Source of the DNA: a virus
IMG/VR virus record: IMGVR_UViG_3300010354_012484
Coordinates: 1 to 47,259 of that record
Strand: one strand, 5' to 3'
DNA: 47,259 nucleotides
Position 1 is the stretch's first letter. Every line of letters starts with the position of its first letter. Of this stretch, positions 34,527-42,511 are shown in pieces. A program made the translations under genes and the position numbers. The notes below the pieces were generated by a model. The model was given only the letters and a program-made list of their open reading frames with translations. It searched no databases and was not told the origin of the DNA.

Positions 34527-34888
34527 CAAACCCTTTTAAGGATCAAGCAACATTCATGACGGCCTGTGATCAAACTGTGTCTCAGTATAATATATCTCAG
34601 TTTGTAATGTATGCAGGTCTTATTGACGAAGAAGTTAAAGAGCTAAAAGAAGCAATCAACAACAATAACAAGGTAGAAACACTGGACGCTCTTGTAGACA
34701 TCTTGGTTGTAACCATTGGCGCTATACATAGCATGGGTGCTGATGGAGAAGCGGCATGGAATGAAGTCATGCGTACTAATATGGCCAAAATAGATCCTGA
34801 GACAGGCAAGGTGCGTAAGCGTGAAGATGGTAAAGTGCTTAAACCCGAAGGATGGCGACCACCTTTTCTCAACAACTTTGTTATCTAA
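34523..34888 (+). CDS. MazG-like nucleotide pyrophosphohydrolase, 121 aa
   Basis: Start at the ATG in the ATGA overlap with the previous stop. It has the all-alpha MazG layout: a first helix with the metal-binding LIDEEVKELKEAI (ExxE), then ETLDALVDILVVTIGAI (ExxD), followed by a helix-turn with NEVMRTNMAKIDPETGKV. Related phage enzymes hydrolyse (d)NTPs or (p)ppGpp-type nucleotides; marine T4-like phages commonly carry one. It is the last gene of an early unit and meets the lysozyme-fold gene head-on with a 4-base overlap. Confidence 0.8.
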   Translation: MTNPFKDQATFMTACDQTVSQYNISQFVMYAGLIDEEVKELKEAINNNNKVETLDALVDILVVTIGAIHSMGADGEAAWNEVMRTNMAKIDPETGKVRKREDGKVLKPEGWRPPFLNNFVI

Positions 34889-35652
34889 TAAGGGAAAGGC
34901 CCTGAACGTTTTTTTAGAGCCTGTTCTAAGGGATTGTATTTAGAAACATTGTTAAAGTCAAAACTGGTACCGGGTATGGTCTTTCCGGTCTGTGCTTGAT
35001 AGACGCTGCTTGCCGCCAACATCTGCTGTGCTGTAGCAGCAGTGCCAGTCTGCTGATTTAGCTTGCCTTTGAGTATTAATTCATTGGTCTTTTCCATACC
35101 CTGACTTATTAGAGCATCTGTGTTGACCTGCGGCCCATAATTATTATTAGCAATCATAGCCGCTTCTTTCTGTCTACGTGGACGATCTCTTTCATCAGCA
35201 GCAATAAAACTGGCTGCTCTAGCCCATTCACCACTTCTATACATCTGCGTTAGATCAATCTTTTCTCCGCGAACAAAAGCATAACTGGCATCGCCTGTCT
35301 GATTGTGAAAGCTGACTAGACCATCAAATACGTTCTGTGGCACGGTTTCAACCTTATTGGCAATCAACATGGCCTTAACTGCTCGCTCACTGGTCGCAAT
35401 ATCTCCTTCAAAAAGACTGTTGGCTTTTTCAGGACTAATTCCTTTGGAAAATACACTGGCTACGTCATTAGAATTAAAGTTTTGCTGCGGTAACGCTCCT
35501 GCTACTTGACTACTACCCGTACCAGTATTACTGGGTATACTAGGACCGATAGTGTTAACATCAATACCACTGTTCAGTAATTTTTTGGCGGCTGTAGCTT
35601 CTGATTGTTTTTTATAAAATTCTGTATAGGTCTGTAGTATTTTATCGTCCAT
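34885..35652 (-). CDS. GH24 lysozyme-fold protein lacking the catalytic N-lobe, 255 aa
   Basis: Residues about 70-170 fit the C-terminal lobe of T4-type (GH24) lysozyme: ISPEKANSLFEGDIATSE, QNVFDGLVSFHNQTGD, a GEWARAASFI helix and DRPRRQKEAAMIA. However, the N-terminal part that normally holds the catalytic Glu and the GYGH segment is missing; instead there are about 60 low-complexity residues (SNTGTGSSQVAG). It follows gp5 by 2 bases in the same operon. In T4 gp5 carries an internal lysozyme, while the gp5 here lacks one, so this may be the separated, catalytically dead remnant, or a structural hub part. Enzyme activity is doubtful. Confidence 0.55.
   Translation of the reverse strand: MDDKILQTYTEFYKKQSEATAAKKLLNSGIDVNTIGPSIPSNTGTGSSQVAGALPQQNFNSNDVASVFSKGISPEKANSLFEGDIATSERAVKAMLIANKVETVPQNVFDGLVSFHNQTGDASYAFVRGEKIDLTQMYRSGEWARAASFIAADERDRPRRQKEAAMIANNNYGPQVNTDALISQGMEKTNELILKGKLNQQTGTAATAQQMLAASSVYQAQTGKTIPGTSFDFNNVSKYNPLEQALKKRSGPFPY
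34891..34915 (+). terminator. Weak terminator candidate after the MazG-like gene
   Basis: A 4-base stem AGGG/CCCT with a 5-base loop is followed, after 5 bases, by a run of seven T's (34909-34915). It lies inside the 3' end of the opposite lysozyme-fold gene. The short stem and gap make it weak. Confidence 0.3.
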
Positions 35653-35654
35653 GA

Positions 35655-37415
35655 TTAGTCCTTGGGATCTACATTGGTTTTAGGCACAGTCAATATGGTC
35701 CTATCGTAGGTAGACAGTCCTGTGGTTCTTTGGAATTCGCTGAATTCATCTTTGACCTGAGCTACATATATCTGTTCATCTAATGTCTTGGGCTGCTGTG
35801 CAAAATTAGCGCCAGTTCCACCTATACCGCCCCCACTTAGTAAAATTTCTTTCTTCTGTTGATTTCTTATGTTTAATGCAGCTTCAATTGCTTTGCCTGC
35901 ATAGCCTGCTCCGGCACCCAGACCCAGTAATTTACCAGCCTGTGTGACTGCCTTGCCTATATTAGCTGGTTTGAACAAGGAGCTGGCCCAGCCTCCACTC
36001 TGTCCTTTTCCATCATCTACGTTAACAGGACTGTAGCCGTTGCTTTCCTTGATCTTATCTTTGGCTGGTTCGGTCACAGTGGCTTCTAAGACTTTTACTG
36101 GCACTGCTTCTTCTTTGGCTGCTACAATAGGAGCGCCTTGTTCATCGGGTCTAGGTTGGCGTGGCTGTTGATCTGGTGCAGGATCATTCTTCATCTGCTG
36201 ATTACCATGTCCTGAACTGTTCATTGATCCGCTGTGTCCGTACCATGGTTCATGCTCGGGCACTGTATTACAGATGCTTTCGATAATGCCTTGGTTTACT
36301 ACCAAGATATGAGTTCCTATAGGATCAGCTGGATCTGCTATGGGCCCATTCATATGAATCACTCCAGCTGTTTCATAGTGTCCTATGCCGCTGTTGATAT
36401 TACTGGTTTCGCCGCTGGTTAATTTATGATTAGTTGCTGCTAGACTATTAAACTCGTTAGCTGATTGAAAATTTATTGATCCACTGTTGGTCTTGACATT
36501 AAAACTGACACCGGCTTCCATATTGATATTTTGATTGGCATAGAAGTTAATATTTTTTTCACTGTGTACGTTTACGTCTCCGCTGGCATAAAGATGCACA
36601 TGTCCATCAGCACTGAGTTCCAGCCAATTTTCTCCGTTTTTACTGATTAGATAGATATGTCCTGCTACATCGTCCATCATGATCTGCGTGCCGTTTCTAG
36701 TACGCAGGCGAATCATTCTACTGTTTCCCTGAGCATCACCGTCGTCTAGAACAAATTGATGCTGTCCGGGTGTTAGTAATCCTAGAACTTTACTAGGAGC
36801 TTCTCTATGAGCACTGTGACTGGTTAGACCACGTAGACTATCTTCTTCCAGTCCCTGTTTTCTAAGTGCGTTACTGAGAGGTTTATGTTCAACAAATCGA
36901 TCTAGATCAGTGTCTGGATCTTTTTTATTCTTAGGTGCTGCTGGAAGATTAGGTCCGCTCCATGTATTCTTAGCAGGTATGCCAGGTATACTCACTGTGG
37001 TTCCTCTTTGAAACAGGCAGGCAAACCAATAACCTTCGTCTATTTTACCTCCAGCAAAACCTACTAGAACTCTAGCATCAATGTCTGGCGGTATGGCCCA
37101 AAAGCCATAACTTTTTATAGTATCTTCGTATTCTGTGACATTGTCACCCTGTTCGAATATGCTGGTAGTTCCAGCAAAAGGGCTGGCATAGCTGACACTG
37201 ATCCATGTGGATTCGTCCTCAGGTTTGCCACCAAAGTCTTCTATGTAGACCTGTAGTCTTCCCATTCTCTGCGGATCATCATTTCTTTTAACTATACCTA
37301 TGTATACGCCCGGACTGGCCTGAAGGCCACGTACACCGCTGCTGGTGCCTTGTGCAGCTTCATTGTACTGGTGCGGTACATTTTTCGCACCGTAGGTATT
37401 GGCTACTCGACTCAT
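35655..37415 (-). CDS. 5: Baseplate hub protein gp5-like (OB-fold plus beta-helix), 586 aa
   Basis: The N-terminal OB domain is clear: GVYIGIVKRNDDPQRMGRLQVYI at residues 36-58, then WISVSYASPFAG and YGFWAIPPDIDARVLVGF. Residues about 240-350 form a beta-helix of the gp5/VgrG type (IMMDDVAGHIYLISKNGE, HLYASGDVNVHSEKN), the membrane-piercing needle. The lysozyme domain that sits between these parts in T4 gp5 is absent. The C-terminal 200 residues are a different, Pro/Gln/Lys-rich region with a Gly-Ala segment (AGKLLGLGAGAGYAGKA), perhaps membrane active. An AAGGAG ribosome binding site precedes the start, and it overlaps the hub gene upstream by 4 bases. Confidence 0.85.
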   Translation of the reverse strand: MSRVANTYGAKNVPHQYNEAAQGTSSGVRGLQASPGVYIGIVKRNDDPQRMGRLQVYIEDFGGKPEDESTWISVSYASPFAGTTSIFEQGDNVTEYEDTIKSYGFWAIPPDIDARVLVGFAGGKIDEGYWFACLFQRGTTVSIPGIPAKNTWSGPNLPAAPKNKKDPDTDLDRFVEHKPLSNALRKQGLEEDSLRGLTSHSAHREAPSKVLGLLTPGQHQFVLDDGDAQGNSRMIRLRTRNGTQIMMDDVAGHIYLISKNGENWLELSADGHVHLYASGDVNVHSEKNINFYANQNINMEAGVSFNVKTNSGSINFQSANEFNSLAATNHKLTSGETSNINSGIGHYETAGVIHMNGPIADPADPIGTHILVVNQGIIESICNTVPEHEPWYGHSGSMNSSGHGNQQMKNDPAPDQQPRQPRPDEQGAPIVAAKEEAVPVKVLEATVTEPAKDKIKESNGYSPVNVDDGKGQSGGWASSLFKPANIGKAVTQAGKLLGLGAGAGYAGKAIEAALNIRNQQKKEILLSGGGIGGTGANFAQQPKTLDEQIYVAQVKDEFSEFQRTTGLSTYDRTILTVPKTNVDPKD

Positions 37416-39874
37416 AGACCACTACTCCTTCCCAGCAGACGTTTTTTACGCTGTCTATCTGCCAATTGATTATCTTTTGCTTGTTGTCTTGCCTGATCTT
37501 CCTTGTTCTGGGCCTGCTGCTGTGCTTGGGCCTGTTGTTCTAGAACATTTCTCACAGGTTCTTCACCTAAGGTACGATCAACATAATTTTCAAAACTTCC
37601 TTCGCCTACTAGGTCTTTTGGTATCAGGTGTGTGGGCACAGTAAGATCTTTTACAGCAGTTAATTTCTGTGTCCAGCGACCATCTTTAAATTCATTTCTC
37701 ACTGTTTTGACCAGATATATGCCTACGATTTGATCTGTAGTAGTAAAAGACAACATGTCATTTTCTTTTATTATGCTGCTGTCAGGTACTCGACTGAGAA
37801 AATAAAATAAAGGACTTCCTTTATAGACCTGTGCAGTTCCATAGGTACCCCATGTTGCTACTCTGGAATTCCAATCGGGATCAATGCCGGGCATTTTAGA
37901 ATTTACTTCAGATCTAACAGCAGCACCATTCTTGGCAGGCAGTTCAATACTGCTATTAAAGATTTCAGCACCTGCTGCCAGAGCATTGGGCACGCCCAGC
38001 CAAAAAGGATCAGCAAATATTTCTAGCTCTAGTTCCATAAGGTCCCGAGGACCGCAGAGGACTTCAAATAATTTTTCCATGAGCAATTCATTTTCAGACC
38101 TAGCTAGGTCAACATATTCGCCAATTTGAGTTGATTCCATTCTAGGTCTAAGACTGGGATACTCACCCTGTATATAGTTGTCCAGAATACTTTGAAAAGT
38201 ATCAGCGTCAATGTCTTCTATATATTTTCCTTTGAGACTTTCTAGCAATTCCTGTCTAGTATTAATTTGGCTCAAAGGTTGACTTCTAGTTTGCGTATCT
38301 AGTTCTTGTTGCCGTTGTCTAGCTATTTCAGCATAGTTATCGCTGGTACGTTTAACTGTGATGTAGCGATTTTTGAGGTCTGAATACTTGCTATCGAGCT
38401 TGCCGTCGGCGATGGCTTTTTCATATTCAATAACACTTTTGCCTTTATAGCCTGGAGTTTCATCAATAATTCCCCGTAATAGGTTATTATACGACTTGGC
38501 ATATTCCTGATTTCTCTTTATCTCCCATAGTGCATCTCTTTGATTTTCATCTACATAAGGAGTATTTCTTCGAGAATAATTCTGCTTGTTCATCTGCCCT
38601 TCGCCAGTTTCATGCCTATCTGTCCATAGCACAGGAAAACTAGGTAGGTAGTTAAGCTGATTAAAAGTTAAATCAATCTTGAGTATGTCTGTGTTTAGGC
38701 CTGTGTACAAATGATAGTACACTTTCTGTAATAGCCCCTGCTGTATATAGTATTTTAATCGAGCTATAGCCTTGTCCTTATTTGCTAAAAGATTAAGAAG
38801 ATCAATTTCGTCTGGGTAATGATACATATTAGGTTGATCAGCTAGGTATACCAAAAAGATATGTTTAACTGCATATCGTCCACGAATATAGTCAAAGGCC
38901 TTGTAAACAGTATGAGTTTCTATTCTAAAAAATTGATACACTTCTTGCAGCATGCCTTGTAGGTTACCTGTATTTTCCTTGCTGGTACCCTGAGCTCCCG
39001 GAGTCTGTGGTCTACCTTTTCCTGGCAGTAGATTGCTAACTTCGTTGGTGCTGGTTAATATTCTGTTAATTTGTTGTATCAGAGTCGTTCCAGGCCGCAT
39101 ACTGATGTTCATGATCTTATTGGCTTTGTGTCGAGGAAACAGATTTCTGATATCCCATGCAGTCTGTATACCTGAATCTGCTTTTCCCTTGGTTGTAAAA
39201 GTAAATTTTTGTAGCTGTGGCTCCACAATAAAATGAAACTCATCGTGATAGATGTCACTGGCTGCAGGATTACTTCCTCCAGGAGGAGTGGGACTACCTG
39301 CCTTCTGTCTAGCTTCGGCTAGTCTAAATTCTCGAACCTCCAATTCTCGTTGTAGCTTTATAAAATATTCTCCAACAGTGCCTGCTTCAATTTTGATAGT
39401 TTCTTTAGTAGGCTGTACCATGTCAGTCTGCGTGTGATGAGATGTCGGCACAAATTTTAAATTATATTCAGTACCCTTTTCACTATAAGCTCCTTTGATA
39501 TCTGTGGTCACAATCATGATAGGCCATATGTACTTGAAAGGTGACGCATCACGTGGAAGATTTTCCGCTAAGAGCTCCATTTCTAAGAGAAATTTAGCGT
39601 CAAGATGATTCGAGATTCCCAGTTGATATGCGGCTGCTCGTATCCAATCAAACATGCTCATGCCTAGAGGCTCATAGATTTTTATTTCTCCATTGAAGTT
39701 AAAGGCCACTGTGGTAATATTATTAGCCGAAACAATGCTATCCCAAGATACATCTGCAATGATGTAGCGGCCGGTTGTAGCAGTCTCTGCCAAGACCATA
39801 CCTACTCTAGGATCTAACTTAGATACAGAATTAGGGTGAACCACGGTCAATCTAAAGTAATAATTATCAGCCAT
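37412..39874 (-). CDS. Large baseplate hub/tail protein (gp27 position), 820 aa
   Basis: A long virion protein directly upstream of gp5, the neighbourhood where T4 keeps its hub proteins; gp27 binds gp5 in T4. Features: an N-terminal beta part (YFRLTVVHPNSVSKLDP, TTVAFNFNGEIKIYEPLGMS), a central helical region with charged coils (IARQRQQELDTQTRSQ), a conserved-looking DLMELELEIFADPFWLGVPN and a C-terminal basic, Gln/Ala-rich coil (QQAQAQQQAQNKEDQARQQ). It is far longer than T4 gp27 (391 aa) and I see no direct match. Hub identity is inferred from position. Confidence 0.55.
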   Translation of the reverse strand: MADNYYFRLTVVHPNSVSKLDPRVGMVLAETATTGRYIIADVSWDSIVSANNITTVAFNFNGEIKIYEPLGMSMFDWIRAAAYQLGISNHLDAKFLLEMELLAENLPRDASPFKYIWPIMIVTTDIKGAYSEKGTEYNLKFVPTSHHTQTDMVQPTKETIKIEAGTVGEYFIKLQRELEVREFRLAEARQKAGSPTPPGGSNPAASDIYHDEFHFIVEPQLQKFTFTTKGKADSGIQTAWDIRNLFPRHKANKIMNISMRPGTTLIQQINRILTSTNEVSNLLPGKGRPQTPGAQGTSKENTGNLQGMLQEVYQFFRIETHTVYKAFDYIRGRYAVKHIFLVYLADQPNMYHYPDEIDLLNLLANKDKAIARLKYYIQQGLLQKVYYHLYTGLNTDILKIDLTFNQLNYLPSFPVLWTDRHETGEGQMNKQNYSRRNTPYVDENQRDALWEIKRNQEYAKSYNNLLRGIIDETPGYKGKSVIEYEKAIADGKLDSKYSDLKNRYITVKRTSDNYAEIARQRQQELDTQTRSQPLSQINTRQELLESLKGKYIEDIDADTFQSILDNYIQGEYPSLRPRMESTQIGEYVDLARSENELLMEKLFEVLCGPRDLMELELEIFADPFWLGVPNALAAGAEIFNSSIELPAKNGAAVRSEVNSKMPGIDPDWNSRVATWGTYGTAQVYKGSPLFYFLSRVPDSSIIKENDMLSFTTTDQIVGIYLVKTVRNEFKDGRWTQKLTAVKDLTVPTHLIPKDLVGEGSFENYVDRTLGEEPVRNVLEQQAQAQQQAQNKEDQARQQAKDNQLADRQRKKRLLGRSSGL

Positions 39875-39880
39875 TATTGT

Positions 39881-40588
39881 CTATGAACCTTCTTGAGAAG
39901 AATCATGCATTTCATGTCGAGGATTGGTCACTCGTTGAATAAGTCTGTTTGTTGCTTCTGCTGCTGCTGCTCGTGTATCATTGTTTACAGGAGTGGTCTG
40001 TTGTGATTTATTACCAGTTGCTACTTTTTGGCCAGTTGCTGTAGTTTTAGTTTTTTCTTCTTCTTTACTGTCTTTGTCTTTCTTTATCTGTGCTTTAAAA
40101 AAATCCTCACCTAAACTAGGGTCAACCTTGGCCTGCGATTGCGGAAGACCTTTACCAGGCTCAAAGCCTACGGTTTCGTTAAAAGGACGTCCTGTTGCAG
40201 GATTAATACTCTTTGGATCTACATATCCTTCGCTGTTTCCTGGGCTTTTAAGAGAGCTTTTACGAATATCATAATGAAGGTGAGGACCGGTTGTACGATC
40301 ACCGGTATTACCAGTATATGCTATTTTGTCTCCTGGGTTTATGGTCTGACCTGGACGAACTAATGTACCTTGATTAGCAAGATGCCCGAATGTATGCACA
40401 TATCCGTTTTCATCTCGAGCCATCACTGCATTGCCATATCCTGTCATCTCCCTCGCTTCGATCACAGTCATTTTTTGATTAGTGTATATAGGAGTTCCAA
40501 TTGGAGATCCGTAGTCTTCCCCCCTATGAATACTCCATGCGTTATTTATGAACCTTTCTTTATTATAACCACTGGTCATTGCAGCCAT
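39881..40588 (-). CDS. M23 (LytM/lysostaphin-like) peptidase, tail-associated, 235 aa
   Basis: Zinc peptidase motifs are intact: HRGEDYG (His21, Asp25), HTFGHL (His65, His69) and GPHLHYDI (His103, His105). M23 enzymes cut peptide bonds in the peptidoglycan cross-links. The C-terminal 100 residues are low-complexity and Lys/Thr/Gln-rich. Being within the baseplate operon between gp53 and the hub gene, it probably opens the cell wall at injection, replacing the lysozyme activity missing from gp5. It has no signal peptide, fitting a virion rather than a secreted enzyme. It starts one base overlapping the gp53 stop. Confidence 0.85.
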   Translation of the reverse strand: MAAMTSGYNKERFINNAWSIHRGEDYGSPIGTPIYTNQKMTVIEAREMTGYGNAVMARDENGYVHTFGHLANQGTLVRPGQTINPGDKIAYTGNTGDRTTGPHLHYDIRKSSLKSPGNSEGYVDPKSINPATGRPFNETVGFEPGKGLPQSQAKVDPSLGEDFFKAQIKKDKDSKEEEKTKTTATGQKVATGNKSQQTTPVNNDTRAAAAEATNRLIQRVTNPRHEMHDSSQEGS

Positions 40589-40908
40589 TATACATTAGTC
40601 CCGAAATTTTCGCCAATTACACCATTGCGTGGTACAAACACAGTCATACCTGATTTAAAATCCCATATAGGATCTGCTATAATATCTGCATTGGCTAAGG
40701 CAATGATCCACCACAGTCTACTGGTCTTATACTGCTGATAACTAAAGAGATCGATACGATTTTCACATTCTGGAGGTACTTGAACATATTCTCCCTGACC
40801 CAGATCCACACTGGGTATAGTCACAACATCAAGATAAAAATCTTTTTTTCTAGCATTTCTAAGATAGCTTTTTCTATCGTAGAGATTACCTATTGAGCTT
40901 CTTGCCAT
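40588..40908 (-). CDS. 53: Baseplate wedge protein gp53-like, 106 aa
   Basis: The C-terminal half matches gp53: RIDLFSYQQYKTSRLWWIIALAN, DIIADPIWDFKSGMTVFVP, a LysM-like ending. The N-terminal part (SSIGNLYDRKSYLRNARKK) is short; T4 gp53 is 196 aa, so this copy is about half size, possibly lacking the T4 N-terminal domain. gp53 fits between gp25 and gp6 in the wedge core. It is 2 bases downstream of the gp48-like gene. Confidence 0.8.
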   Translation of the reverse strand: MARSSIGNLYDRKSYLRNARKKDFYLDVVTIPSVDLGQGEYVQVPPECENRIDLFSYQQYKTSRLWWIIALANADIIADPIWDFKSGMTVFVPRNGVIGENFGTNV

Positions 40909-40910
40909 AA

Positions 40911-41582
40911 TTAGACGTATCCTCGACTGGCTAGAGCGCCAGTAGCAAATTTTTCTAAAGTAAATTCCTGAACAGTTCGGTATATATTAGGCTGAACCAG
41001 CAGACTTATGTTTATGGTAAACACGCTGGGTAAGAATAACACACTGCCTTCTTGCACTCCGTTAACTACTAGAGGAGGCTGTTCCTCTCTTTGATCATCA
41101 GCACCATAATTAGTAGGCACATCCGAACGTCGAACCTGCTGTATGCCAGTGATCAACTTGTTAGTTCTATCATAGATGCCTTTTATATAGTCCACATCTT
41201 CAGGAAAAGTCATTGAGAATTTGCTGATAATCACTGGAACGTTGTTAAATACATAGGTTCCATGAGCAAAGAATCTCAGTATCCTTGGAGGCTGTCCACG
41301 ATCCGGATCAGCTCTACCATAATTCATCTTGGTATAGGTGCGTAGGAATCTTATAGCATATTCACTTAGAGCGAAATGATCAGTGGTATGTGATGAAAAT
41401 TTAGCCTGTATACCAATGTTAGGATTATCCGTTTTATTATATCCATATGGTTGATAGTTAGTGTGTGTTAGGCTATAGGCTTCGTATTTGACATCATTGC
41501 TGTAGTCAATCTGAGGCGTATAGGGAAATATCAACTTGGATAGTCCTGCTACTGGATTTCTTGGTTGTAAGTACACGCTCAT
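40911..41582 (-). CDS. 48: Baseplate tail-tube cap protein gp48-like, 223 aa
   Basis: Residues 45-130 carry the pattern found in gp48 of marine T4-like phages: IQAKFSSHTTDHFALSEYAIRFLRTYTKMNYG, QPPRILRFFAHG, FNNVPVIISKFSMTFPEDVDY. gp48 and gp54 cap the baseplate and start tube polymerisation. T4 gp48 is 364 aa, so this is shorter. It is the first gene of the 34.9-41.6 kb minus-strand operon. A perfect TATAAATA octamer lies 6 bases before the ATG and no ribosome binding site is visible. Confidence 0.7.
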   Translation of the reverse strand: MSVYLQPRNPVAGLSKLIFPYTPQIDYSNDVKYEAYSLTHTNYQPYGYNKTDNPNIGIQAKFSSHTTDHFALSEYAIRFLRTYTKMNYGRADPDRGQPPRILRFFAHGTYVFNNVPVIISKFSMTFPEDVDYIKGIYDRTNKLITGIQQVRRSDVPTNYGADDQREEQPPLVVNGVQEGSVLFLPSVFTINISLLVQPNIYRTVQEFTLEKFATGALASRGYV

Positions 41583-41587
41583 GCTAG

Positions 41588-41595
41588 TATTTATA
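41588..41595 (-). promoter_or_regulatory. Perfect T4-type late promoter TATAAATA
   Basis: The minus strand has TATAAATA, exactly the T4 late consensus read by gp55, ending 6 bases before the gp48-like ATG. The gp55 gene itself starts 61 bases away on the opposite strand. It probably drives the whole hub operon to 34.9 kb. Confidence 0.75.
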
Positions 41596-41656
41596 GTAAA
41601 ATAATCTATAGTTTTAATGCTTAGAGCTTGATTTATCTAAAGGAATAGTGTAAAAT

Positions 41657-42511
41657 ATGTCTATGACAACTACAACCACAGCAAAGCAATACCTAACCAA
41701 TAAGGAACTGCTCAAAGAGATACACCTTAGTAAGAACAAATACTCCAGTTATGCTCAACCCGAATATTCAGATTATGACATAATTTTACCCAGTTTGACT
41801 AAGATTAATATACGAACGGTAGCTGAAGCCAAAAGAACTAGAGCTCTACGAATGAGTCATGCACTCCTGGCGGAAAATCAAAAAATTAATCCTAAAATAA
41901 AACTAGCTGATGTTGAAATCGACTATAAAAAGGTAGCCAAAACAGATGTGGTATTCAGGATCATGACTCATGATCATATTCCTCTAGAGCCCGGACGTAA
42001 AAAAACTCCTAAAAGACAAGGAGATCATCATACCAAGGTAAACTTTCCCCCATTTCAACATTGGAAGTTTGATTCCAAAGATGAGCTTATATGTGTGGGT
42101 AAGAGTCATTGGCAGGGAGATATTACAACAGGCCGATTCAGCTTAGAAGGACAGATGACCACTAAATTAGCTCGCAGTTTTATGATGCTGGTTGAACGCT
42201 ACAGTATGCGTTTCAATTGGCGAGGCTACACCTACGTAGATGAAATGCGTAGTCAAGCACTATTACAGCTCAGTCAAATTGGACTACAGTTTGATGAAAG
42301 TAAAAGTCAAAATCCTTTTGCCTATTATACTGCTGCCATTGACAACAGCTTTACAAGGATATTAAATGTAGAAAAGAAAAATCAAATCATACGAGACGAT
42401 CTTTTAATTGAGCTAGGCAGTAATCCTAGTTTTACTCGTCAATTTGAACATGAAGCCATGATGCGTGACGAGCGGGAACGCATCGCAAATCTTAAAGTAG
42501 AGGACTTTTGA
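41657..42511 (+). CDS. 55: Late transcription sigma factor gp55, 284 aa
   Basis: Residues about 175-275 match the gp55 core: LARSFMMLVERYSMRF, GYTYVDEMRSQALLQLSQIGLQFD and PFAYYTAAIDNSFTRILNVEKKNQ. gp55 replaces the host sigma factor and directs RNA polymerase to TATAAATA. T4 gp55 is 185 aa; here about 100-120 extra N-terminal residues (YDIILPSLTKINIRTVAEAK, VVFRIMTHDHIPLEPGRKK) precede the core. An AAAGGA ribosome binding site is 12-15 bases upstream. The stop overlaps the next start. It is consistent with the late octamers seen across the window. Confidence 0.85.
   Translation: MSMTTTTTAKQYLTNKELLKEIHLSKNKYSSYAQPEYSDYDIILPSLTKINIRTVAEAKRTRALRMSHALLAENQKINPKIKLADVEIDYKKVAKTDVVFRIMTHDHIPLEPGRKKTPKRQGDHHTKVNFPPFQHWKFDSKDELICVGKSHWQGDITTGRFSLEGQMTTKLARSFMMLVERYSMRFNWRGYTYVDEMRSQALLQLSQIGLQFDESKSQNPFAYYTAAIDNSFTRILNVEKKNQIIRDDLLIELGSNPSFTRQFEHEAMMRDERERIANLKVEDF

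Noticed and set aside
41628-41656. TTGATT-N17-TAAAAT just before the gp55 ATG as a sigma70 promoter
   Set aside because: The -10 box would touch the start codon and transcription would begin inside the gene, which has its own upstream ribosome binding site.
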